DNA from: Sphingobium sp. | GTDB lineage: Bacteria > Pseudomonadota > Alphaproteobacteria > Sphingomonadales > Sphingomonadaceae | Direction of reading: 5' to 3' | DNA: 28,251 nt | NCBI GenBank assembly: GCA_017745115.1 | Contig: JAGIAA010000037.1 | Location: 1-28,251, forward strand | Shown: positions 8,312 to 14,178 of the stretch, piece after piece | How positions within the stretch are numbered: the first letter of the stretch is position 1 | How the letters are laid out: every line of letters starts with the position of its first letter | Notes under the pieces: generated by a model | What the model was told of the DNA's origin: nothing | Seen by the model: the letters and a program-made list of their open reading frames with translations, nothing else | Database searches by the model: none | Made by a program: the position numbers and the translations under genes

Positions 8312-9400
8312 TCATGCCAGGCTCACGCGTCCCCCCGCGTGCCGCTGCAAGCGTCCGGCAATCTCCAATTCCAGCAGCGCCGTCTGCACCAGCGCCGGCG
8401 GCAGGCCGGTCTGCCGGATCAGTTCGTCGATACCGACCGGGCTCAAGCTCATGAGGGCCACGACCCTGCTGCGCTCGGAATCGCCAAGATCGCCCGTGGG
8501 CGGCGCTTCATAGTCGCCGCGCGGCTCGCGCATGGCACGCGGATCGATGCAGCTGATCGCCTCGATGACGTCCTCCGCCGACTGAACCAGGATGGCGCCC
8601 TCTCGAATGAGGCTGTTGCAGCCCTGCGCGCGCGGGTCCGCCGGGAAACCGGGCACCGCCATAACGTCGCGCCCTTCCTTGCCGGCCAGGCGTGCGGTGA
8701 GGAGCGAGCCTGAGCGGGGTGCGGCCTCGACCACGACGGTGCCAACGCTCATCCAGGCGATGATGCGGTTGCGAGCCGGGAAATGGCGGGCGAGCGGCTC
8801 GGCGCCGGGCGGTAGCTCGGTGAGCAGCAGGCCCTGTGACGCGATCTCCGCCTGCAGCCGGGCATTTTCCGGTGGGAAGACCACATCGATACCGCAACCG
8901 ATCACGGCGACGGTGCGCTGTGCCGTGGCGCCCATATGCGCGCCGGTGTCGATGCCCCGCGCCAGGCCCGACACGACCACGAGGCCGCGCGCGGCGAGTT
9001 CGTGCGCCAGTTCTCGCGCGAAGCGGCACGCGGCTGCGGAGGCATTGCGGGCGCCGACGATGGCGACGGAGCGCTCGGCGGCAAGCGCCATGTCGCCTTG
9101 CGCGATCAGCGCGGCCGGTCCGCTCTCTGTCTCTGCAAGCAAAGGCGGATAGTCCGCGTCGCCAAGGAAGATGTGGCGCGCGCCGAGCCGCTCGACCCTT
9201 TCGATTTCAGCGGCGACGGCTCTTGCGTCGGCGATCCGGAACGCTTGCGAACCGCCCCGCGCGGCGAGGCCGGGCAGCGCGTCCAATGCCGCGGCGGCCG
9301 TCCCGAACCGGGCGATGAGCTGGCGATAGGCCATGGGGCCGACATTGGCCGTGCGGATCAGCCTCAACCTGTCCAGGCGATCGGCCGCGTCGCCTCTCAT
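8312..9400 (-). CDS. dprA: DNA-processing protein DprA
   Basis: This 362-residue protein loads RecA onto incoming single-stranded DNA in natural transformation. An N-terminal helical (SAM-like) part (DRLDRLRLIRTANVGPMAYRQLIARFG) precedes the Rossmann-like DNA-binding domain: YPPLLAETESGPAALIAQGD, VAIVGARNAS, VVSGLARGIDTGAHMGA (about 142-158), NRIIAWMS, VVVEAAPRSGSLLTARLA and VMAVPGFPADPRAQGCNSLI. The C-terminal winged helix (about 300-360, VGIDELIRQTGLPPALVQTALLELEIAGRLQRHAGGRVSL) is the DprA_WH domain. The start ATG (9398-9400) overlaps the plsY stop in an ATGA arrangement, pointing to translational coupling; a longer open frame upstream runs inside plsY in another frame and is not the protein. 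The gene is complete and has no obvious defect, so the transformation function may be kept, although no other competence gene is in view. Confidence 0.96.
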   Translation of the reverse strand: MRGDAADRLDRLRLIRTANVGPMAYRQLIARFGTAAAALDALPGLAARGGSQAFRIADARAVAAEIERVERLGARHIFLGDADYPPLLAETESGPAALIAQGDMALAAERSVAIVGARNASAAACRFARELAHELAARGLVVVSGLARGIDTGAHMGATAQRTVAVIGCGIDVVFPPENARLQAEIASQGLLLTELPPGAEPLARHFPARNRIIAWMSVGTVVVEAAPRSGSLLTARLAGKEGRDVMAVPGFPADPRAQGCNSLIREGAILVQSAEDVIEAISCIDPRAMREPRGDYEAPPTGDLGDSERSRVVALMSLSPVGIDELIRQTGLPPALVQTALLELEIAGRLQRHAGGRVSLA

Positions 9401-10011
9401 TTCGGCTTGGACGATCCCACGCGCGGCTCCTGTCCCTTGAGCAGGCGCTGGATATTGGGCCGGTGCTTCCACAGCACGATAGCCGCCATGGCTGCGAGCG
9501 GCGGAAGAAGCGTCGATTGACCAAGCGCCAGTGCGGCAATGGGCGCACTCAACGCGGCCGTGATGCCGCCGACCGAGGAAATGCGCGACAGGCCGAAGGC
9601 TCCGAGCCAGACGGCCGCGAAAATGAGACCGATCGGCCAATGCAATGCCAGCGACACGGCAAGCATGGTCGCAACGCCCTTGCCGCCCCTGAACTTGAGC
9701 CAGACAGGGTAGCAATGGCCGATGAACGCCAGGACGCCCGCCAATATGCCGCCCAGCATCGTCCCTTGGCCGGGCAGCAGGCGCTCGCCGATGAACACGG
9801 CGAGCGCGCCCTTGGCGCCGTCGAGGATCAGCGTTGCCGCAGCGAGCCCCTTGCGTCCGGTACGCAGCACATTGGTTGCGCCGATGTTACCGGAGCCGAT
9901 CTTGCGGAGATCGCCCGCACCGGTCAGCGCGGTCAGGACCACGCCGAAGGGGATCGATCCCAAAACATAGCCGATCGCCATCACCAGCGCCGGCATCTGC
10001 CAATCCGTCAC
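9397..10011 (-). CDS. plsY: Glycerol-3-phosphate acyltransferase PlsY
   Basis: This 204-residue inner-membrane enzyme transfers an acyl group from acyl-phosphate to sn-glycerol 3-phosphate, the first step of phospholipid synthesis in most bacteria. The family motifs are present: GSIPFG near residue 18, GSGNIGATNVLR (about 39-50) and KFRGGKGVAT (about 106-115). Five or so hydrophobic segments are visible (start, 55-75, 80-100, 115-140, 145-180), and the C-terminus is basic. The length is normal for the family. Its TGA stop overlaps the dprA ATG by four bases, so the two are co-translated. Upstream on the same strand is a 264-base gap with a dyad repeat and then the GST gene. Confidence 0.97.
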   Translation of the reverse strand: MTDWQMPALVMAIGYVLGSIPFGVVLTALTGAGDLRKIGSGNIGATNVLRTGRKGLAAATLILDGAKGALAVFIGERLLPGQGTMLGGILAGVLAFIGHCYPVWLKFRGGKGVATMLAVSLALHWPIGLIFAAVWLGAFGLSRISSVGGITAALSAPIAALALGQSTLLPPLAAMAAIVLWKHRPNIQRLLKGQEPRVGSSKPK

Positions 10012-10275
10012 ATCAGTCTCCTTCGCGGCCGCAACTTGCCCGAGGCGGCGCGCGCGTCAAGTGGAGGGAGGACCGGATTGGCGCAAAGACGCGGCTCTAT
10101 CTGGCTGTGGGGCGGTCGACCGGCAGCATCCGAGGTTGCCGCGAAGTAGTCGTTTCCCTCAAACCTGTCATTCCCCCGGAAGCGGGAACCCAGTGGGCAT
10201 CGCCCCGAATGAAAGGGGCTGCGATGAACGCCGTGGTCGCTGGGTTCCCGCTTTCGCTGGAATGACGGAGATATG
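10012..10275. other. Intergenic region with a dyad repeat between the GST gene and plsY
   Basis: These 264 bases lie between two minus-strand genes. The left half should contain the plsY promoter, which I could not pick out; the right half is the inverted repeat listed separately. No gene is supported. Confidence 0.5.
10167..10266. repeat. Imperfect inverted repeat (27-bp arms) of a dispersed intergenic type
   Basis: Arm one (10167-10193) begins GTCATTCC and ends GCGGGAACCCAG; arm two (10240-10266) is its reverse complement at 24 of 27 positions. The 46-base spacer carries its own small hairpin (GCCCC 10202-10206 and GGGGC 10215-10219). Similar sequences with GTCATTCC-GCGAA-GCGGGAA occur as intergenic repeats in many proteobacteria. 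It lies 10 bases after the GST gene stop (minus strand), so it could also protect or end that mRNA. Confidence 0.8.
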
Positions 10276-10935
10276 CTATGCAGCCTCTTGAGCCATTTCC
10301 GTGACGCGCGGCCAGGTCGTGCCCTGCATGCAGGGCAAGGCCTGCATGCGGTCGAGCCAGGCGACGATGTTGCCGCGCCCTTCGATCAGGCGCGCCCATT
10401 CCGGCGTCATGGCGAGGAAGTCGACGTGCGGCGCCACCATGAGATCGGCAAGCGTCAACGTGTCGCCGGCGAACCAGGGCTGATCGCCAAGCAGGCGCGA
10501 CAGCTCGGCGAAGAGCAGGATCGCGCGCGGCATCGCGGCTTCGATGACCGCAATGTCGGGCTCCAGCCCCATCAGCCTGGGGCCGATGATGCGCTGGAAG
10601 CCGATGACGTTGTTGCAGCCCTGAAAGAGATACCAATCGGCGATGTTCATCACCTGGTCCATGCGGGCGGCGGCGCGAACATCCGTCGGCGTCAGGGCGG
10701 GCTCGGGCAGCAGCCGGTCGAGATAGCGCAGGATCGCCTGCGTCTCGTAGAGCGTGAAGCCATCATGTTCGAGCACCGGCACGCGGCCCATCGGATGCAG
10801 CTTTACGTAGGGCTCGACCTTCAACTGGCTCGGGGCGACCGGCACCAGGCCAAAATCGGCATTCTTGTGGATGAGCGCCGCGAGCACGGCGCGGCCGAAC
10901 GGGCTTCCGGGAATGGAATGAACGAGAAGGGTCAT
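10276..10935 (-). CDS. Glutathione S-transferase family protein
   Basis: This 219-residue protein has the two-domain GST layout. The thioredoxin-like N-terminal domain (1-80) contains SIPGSPFGRAVLAAL near the active-site position, HPMGRVPVLEHDGFTLYETQAILRYLD with the cis-Pro and the Glu-Thr pair that binds glutathione, and the helical C-terminal domain (about 90-215) contains LADLMVAPHVDFLAMTPEW with the conserved helix-6 Asp. A catalytic Ser in SPFG is likely. Substrate is unknown; the role is probably detoxification of an electrophile or a stress response. It is the last gene of an ArsR-SRPBCC-GST operon and begins 23 bases after the SRPBCC stop. The dyad repeat lies directly after its stop. 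Confidence 0.9.
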   Translation of the reverse strand: MTLLVHSIPGSPFGRAVLAALIHKNADFGLVPVAPSQLKVEPYVKLHPMGRVPVLEHDGFTLYETQAILRYLDRLLPEPALTPTDVRAAARMDQVMNIADWYLFQGCNNVIGFQRIIGPRLMGLEPDIAVIEAAMPRAILLFAELSRLLGDQPWFAGDTLTLADLMVAPHVDFLAMTPEWARLIEGRGNIVAWLDRMQALPCMQGTTWPRVTEMAQEAA

Positions 10936-10958
10936 GATCGTTTCTCCTCAGATATAGG

Positions 10959-11429
10959 TCAGTCCTGGGCCGCGACGGCGGCGTCGGTGAATTCGCCGTA
11001 AGCGGCGATCTTGCTTGGCCAGCCGCCGCGCAGCTGAGCGGCACGGTCCTCGGCAATGGCGCCAAAGCCTTCGAGACGGCCATGAGTTAGCGTGACCCGC
11101 GTTCCGCCGCTGGGCAGCGCCTCGAAAGCGACTTCGAGATCGGTGTGGCAGCGTTCGTCATATTTCCAGCCTTCACCGAGCTGCCAGTCGATCAGCAGGC
11201 GCCCGGGCGGGTCCCAGGCGAGGACCGCGCCCCACATCGTCTCATTACCTTCACCGTCGACCTCGTAGACGCGGCCGCCGGTCTTCGGCTCGATGACAAT
11301 GTCGGCATGCTTCTGGGCGCCGACGGTCGAGCCCGGCCACCAGGCGCCGATCCGGCCGGCAAACAGCTCGAAGGCGCGCGCCGGCGGGGCCTTCACCTCG
11401 ACGGACTGGATAATGGGCGCAATGCTCAT
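10959..11429 (-). CDS. SRPBCC (AHSA1-like) domain protein
   Basis: This 156-residue cytoplasmic protein is one START/Bet v1-like domain of the Activator-of-Hsp90-ATPase-1 type. Visible family features are the opening PIIQSVEVKAPPARAFELFAG, WWPGSTVGAQKHADIVIEPKTGGRVYE, VLAWDPPGRLLIDWQLG and the C-terminal helix HGRLEGFGAIAEDRAAQLRGGWPSKIAAY. Such domains bind small hydrophobic ligands; the ligand here is unknown. Its start codon overlaps the ArsR gene stop by four bases (11426-11429), so the two are translationally coupled. Pairs of ArsR-type regulator and SRPBCC protein are common in proteobacteria, and the second may act on the same signal. The name Hsp90 activator should not be taken as function. 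Confidence 0.9.
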   Translation of the reverse strand: MSIAPIIQSVEVKAPPARAFELFAGRIGAWWPGSTVGAQKHADIVIEPKTGGRVYEVDGEGNETMWGAVLAWDPPGRLLIDWQLGEGWKYDERCHTDLEVAFEALPSGGTRVTLTHGRLEGFGAIAEDRAAQLRGGWPSKIAAYGEFTDAAVAAQD

Positions 11430-11767
11430 TTGCTCTTCTCCCTTTCATCTTTCTCATGCTGCTCATCAGCAAAGGCCTGAAAGGCGCCAAGCGCCCGGGC
11501 CCAATGCGCATCCAGCCATTCGCGCATCGCCCCGATCCCGCGGGGATCGAGATGATAGATGCGCTTCGTGCCTTCGACGGTCTCGCGGACCAAACCGGCC
11601 TCCTTGAGGACCTTGAGATGCTGCGAGACCGCGGGACGGCTCACCGGCATGTCCTTCGCCAGCTCGCCAACCGCGGTCGGGCGCTCGGCGACGCGTTCGA
11701 AAATCGTTCGCCTGGTCGGGTCACCAAGGGCGGCAAGGCTTCGCTGCGCAGCATTTCTGTAACTCAT
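11426..11767 (-). CDS. ArsR-family winged-helix transcriptional regulator
   Basis: This 113-residue repressor-type protein has a winged helix (about 10-95): SLAALGDPTRRTIFERVAE, LAKDMPVSRPAVSQHLKVLKEAGLVRETVEGTKRIYHLDPRG, with PVSRPAVSQHLKVL as recognition helix. No metal-binding CxC or similar set of Cys/His is seen in the usual positions (there is no Cys at all), so it is not an arsenic sensor; it resembles SdpR-type members that pair with SRPBCC proteins. The C-terminal part (REWLDAHWARALGAFQAF) is helical, likely for dimerisation. It starts at ATG 11765-11767 and controls, presumably, its own operon; two CTTACCG repeats lie just upstream and are good operator candidates. It is divergent from murI. 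Confidence 0.92.
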   Translation of the reverse strand: MSYRNAAQRSLAALGDPTRRTIFERVAERPTAVGELAKDMPVSRPAVSQHLKVLKEAGLVRETVEGTKRIYHLDPRGIGAMREWLDAHWARALGAFQAFADEQHEKDEREKSK

Positions 11768-11769
11768 GA

Positions 11770-11793
11770 CTTACCGTTAGTATTGGCTTACCG
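11770..11793. promoter_or_regulatory. Candidate ArsR operator (two direct CTTACCG repeats)
   Basis: CTTACCG occurs at 11770-11776 and again at 11787-11793, start to start 17 bases, immediately upstream of the ArsR start (11767). A TTGACG reading on the minus strand further out (11798-11803) could be the -35 box, so a protein bound here would block transcription. This is position-based inference. Confidence 0.35.
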
Positions 11794-11840
11794 ATTCGTC
11801 AATAGGCCGCTTCGTTAAACAAGAGCTTCCAGGACCAACG

Positions 11841-11870
11841 TTGACAGGATGCCCTGCCCGCCCCCATCTA
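11841..11870 (+). promoter_or_regulatory. Candidate promoter giving a leaderless murI mRNA
   Basis: TTGACA (11841-11846) is a perfect -35 consensus, followed after 18 bases by CATCTA (11865-11870), a moderate -10. The start site would fall at or within a base or two of the ATG at 11877, which has no convincing ribosome binding site. Alphaproteobacteria such as Caulobacter use many leaderless mRNAs. The same TTG could be read as a start codon instead. Confidence 0.4.
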
Positions 11871-11876
11871 CGGCGC

Positions 11877-12689
11877 ATGGTTCCGACCGATACCGCTGCC
11901 GGCGCACCCGTACTGTTCTTCGATTCCGGCGTCGGCGGCCTCTCCATCCTCGCCCCCGCCCGCGGGCTGATGCCGGCCATGCCGATCGTCTACGCCGCCG
12001 ATAATGCTGGCTATCCCTATGGCACCAAGACCGACGCGGAGATCGCGGCGCGCGTGCCGGCCCTGCTCGGCCGCCTTGTCGAGCGCTATCGTCCGCGCAT
12101 TGCGGTCATCGCCTGCAACACGGCCGCGACGGTGGCGCTCGCCCATGTCCGCGCCGCGCTCGATATTCCGGTGGTAGGCACTGTCCCGGCGATCAAGCCC
12201 GCTGCTCTCGCCTCGAAAAGCCGCGTCATCGGTGTGCTCGGTACCGATGCCACCGTCCGCCAGCCCTATGTCGACCGGCTCACAGCCGAGCATGGCGCGG
12301 ACTGCACGGTCCTGCGCCATGGCAGCGCGGCCCTCGTCGCTTATGTCGAAGCGCGGCTCCGTGGCGCGCCGGCCGATCCGGCCGTTCCAGCGGACGCGCT
12401 GGCGGGTCTCACCGACCAGCCCGGCGGCGACCGGATGGACATGGTCGTGCTGGCCTGCACGCATTTCCCGCTCGTGCAGGACGAGTTGGCGGCCGCAGCG
12501 CCCCATCCCATGACCTTCCTCGACGGCGGCGCCGGCATTGCACGGCGCATCTGCTATCTGAACGGCGACGCGCCTTGGCCGGCGAGCGCGCCTCCAGGTC
12601 AGGCCGTGTTCACGCGCCGTGGTGAAGATGTGGATGCGTTGGCACCGGCACTGGTCAATTACGGACTGATCCAGGTCAATGTCCTGTGA
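11877..12689 (+). CDS. murI: Glutamate racemase
   Basis: This 270-residue cofactor-independent enzyme makes D-glutamate from L-glutamate for peptidoglycan. The acid/base Cys pair is present: Cys80 in IACNTAATVALAH and Cys194 in VVLACTHFPLV. The opening VLFFDSGVGGLSIL and the segment DNAGYPYGTK are typical, as is VIGVLGTDATVRQPYV. I start it at ATG 11877, which begins just before the conserved DSGVGG; an alternative TTG at 11841 adds 12 residues (MTGCPARPHLRR) that look unlike the family. No ribosome binding site precedes the ATG, and a TTGACA promoter box is placed for leaderless transcription. It is divergent from the ArsR operon and 89 bases ahead of hemA. Confidence 0.93.
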   Translation: MVPTDTAAGAPVLFFDSGVGGLSILAPARGLMPAMPIVYAADNAGYPYGTKTDAEIAARVPALLGRLVERYRPRIAVIACNTAATVALAHVRAALDIPVVGTVPAIKPAALASKSRVIGVLGTDATVRQPYVDRLTAEHGADCTVLRHGSAALVAYVEARLRGAPADPAVPADALAGLTDQPGGDRMDMVVLACTHFPLVQDELAAAAPHPMTFLDGGAGIARRICYLNGDAPWPASAPPGQAVFTRRGEDVDALAPALVNYGLIQVNVL

Positions 12690-12719
12690 GTGAATCGCAA
12701 TAAGGGACAAAGACAACTT

Positions 12720-12782
12720 ATGACTGGCGACTCCGGCCCCTATCCGTTAAAGGGCCGTGAAAAGGACGGTTTTGCGGGATGA
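12720..12782 (+). CDS. Possible 20-codon upstream reading frame overlapping the hemA start
   Basis: An ATG at 12720 opens a 20-codon frame ([20 protein letters not shown]) whose TGA (12780-12782) overlaps the hemA ATG (12779-12781) in the ATGA form used for translational coupling. AAGGGA at 12702-12707 lies 12 bases upstream, the same distance as AAAGGA to hemA. A dyad (CGGCCC 12734-12739 and GGGCCG 12752-12757) lies inside it. It could be a leader peptide or chance; nothing proves translation. Confidence 0.3.
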   Translation: MTGDSGPYPLKGREKDGFAG

Positions 12783-14008
12783 TGAATTACCAGCACATCT
12801 TCAACCAGGCGATTCAGCGGCTTCACGAAGAGGGCCGGTATCGCGTGTTCATCGACATCCTGCGTAACAAGGGCCAGTTTCCCAACGCCCGCTGCTTCGC
12901 CGGTCATAACGGCCCGAAGCCGATCACCGTCTGGTGCTCCAACGACTATCTCGCCATGGGGCAGCATCCCAAGGTGATCGCGGCCATGGAAGAGGCGCTG
13001 CACGATGTCGGCGCCGGCTCCGGCGGCACCCGCAATATCGGTGGCAACACGCACTACCATGTCGATCTCGAGGCCGAGCTGGCCGATCTGCACGGCAAGG
13101 AAGGCGCGCTGCTCTTCACCTCGGGCTATGTCTCGAACGAAGCCGCGCTCTCGACGCTCGGCAAGATCCTGCCCGGCTGCCTCATCTTTTCCGACGAGCT
13201 CAACCATGCCTCGATGATCGCGGGCATCCGCAACTCGGGCTGCGAGAAGTTCGTGTTCCGCCACAACGATCTGGATCATCTGCGCGAGCTGCTGGCCAAG
13301 GCCGACCCGGCCGCGCCCAAGCTGATCGCCTTCGAGAGCGTTTATTCGATGGACGGCGATGTCGCGCCGATCGCGGGCATCTGCGACCTGGCCGACGAGT
13401 TCAACGCACTCACCTATTGCGACGAAGTCCATGCCGTCGGCATGTACGGCGCACGCGGCGGCGGCATCACCGAGCGCGACGAGGTCGCGGATCGGGTGAC
13501 GATCATCGAGGGCACGCTCGGCAAGGCGTTCGGCGTGATGGGCGGCTATATCGCCGCCGACAAGGTCATTATCGACGTCATCCGCAGCTATGCGCCGGGC
13601 TTCATCTTCTCGACCTCGCTGTCGCCGGTGCTGGTTGCCGGCGTGCTGGCGAGCGTGCGTCATCTCAAGCAGAGCTCGGAAGAGCGCGACGGCCAGCAGG
13701 CGGCCGCGCAGTTCCTCAAGGACAGCATGGCAAACGCTGGCCTCCCGGTCATGCCTTCGGTCACGCACATCGTGCCGCTGATGGTCGGCGATCCGGTCAA
13801 GGCCAAGCGGATCAGCGACATCCTGCTCGCCGAATATGGCGTCTATGTGCAGCCCATCAATTACCCGACCGTGCCGCGCGGCACCGAGCGCCTGCGCTTC
13901 ACGCCCGGCCCGGCGCACAGCGAAGTCATGATGACCGAACTGGTCGCGGCACTGGTCGAGATCTGGGACCGGCTCGAGCTGGAATTCCAGAAACGGGAAG
14001 CGGCCTGA
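12779..14008 (+). CDS. hemA: 5-aminolevulinate synthase
   Basis: This 409-residue PLP enzyme condenses glycine with succinyl-CoA to give 5-aminolevulinate, the first step of heme synthesis by the Shemin (C4) route typical of alphaproteobacteria. The family's sequence is clear: [24 protein letters not shown], the glycine-rich [27 protein letters not shown], the PLP-contacting YCDEVHAVG with Asp215, and Lys249 in [14 protein letters not shown] as Schiff-base lysine. The start is the first of two adjacent ATG codons (12779), with AAAGGA at 12761-12766; 12782 is possible. It follows murI after 89 bases that hold a short reading frame overlapping this start. I see no obvious FnrL box (TTGAT-N4-ATCAA). 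It is convergent with the EAL gene through a large dyad repeat. Confidence 0.98.
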   Translation: MMNYQHIFNQAIQRLHEEGRYRVFIDILRNKGQFPNARCFAGHNGPKPITVWCSNDYLAMGQHPKVIAAMEEALHDVGAGSGGTRNIGGNTHYHVDLEAELADLHGKEGALLFTSGYVSNEAALSTLGKILPGCLIFSDELNHASMIAGIRNSGCEKFVFRHNDLDHLRELLAKADPAAPKLIAFESVYSMDGDVAPIAGICDLADEFNALTYCDEVHAVGMYGARGGGITERDEVADRVTIIEGTLGKAFGVMGGYIAADKVIIDVIRSYAPGFIFSTSLSPVLVAGVLASVRHLKQSSEERDGQQAAAQFLKDSMANAGLPVMPSVTHIVPLMVGDPVKAKRISDILLAEYGVYVQPINYPTVPRGTERLRFTPGPAHSEVMMTELVAALVEIWDRLELEFQKREAA

Positions 14009-14022
14009 GGCCAACACGACGC

Positions 14023-14173
14023 CGTCACCCCGGACTTGATCCGGGGTCCCGCTGCTTCGTGACGCCAGCGGGCCGGACAAGCCCAATCGGGATTGCGCAG
14101 CTCTTGAAGGCCGACCTAGGCGTTGCCATCATCGCATCGCAAAGCGGGACCCCGGATCAAGTCCGGGGCGACG
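14023..14173. repeat. Long near-perfect inverted repeat between convergent genes
   Basis: Arm one (14023-14053) and arm two (14143-14173) are reverse complements at 30 of 31 positions. Each arm also contains its own palindrome CCCCGGA-CTTGA-TCCGGGG (14028-14046 in arm one). The spacer is 89 bases. It fills the gap between the stops of hemA (+) and the EAL gene (-), where it could act as a bidirectional terminator. The same core, CCCCGGACTTGATCCGGGG, is a dispersed repeat in alphaproteobacterial genomes as far as I know. Confidence 0.85.
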
Positions 14174-14178
14174 ATGGT

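Noticed and set aside
8312..9715. Longer dprA start at 9715
   Set aside because: The extension lies inside plsY and has no DprA sequence; ATG 9400 overlaps the plsY stop and begins the family N-terminus.
12740..14086. 448-codon frame on the minus strand across hemA
   Set aside because: Antisense of a clear 5-aminolevulinate synthase; Asp/Arg/His-rich composition typical of such shadows.
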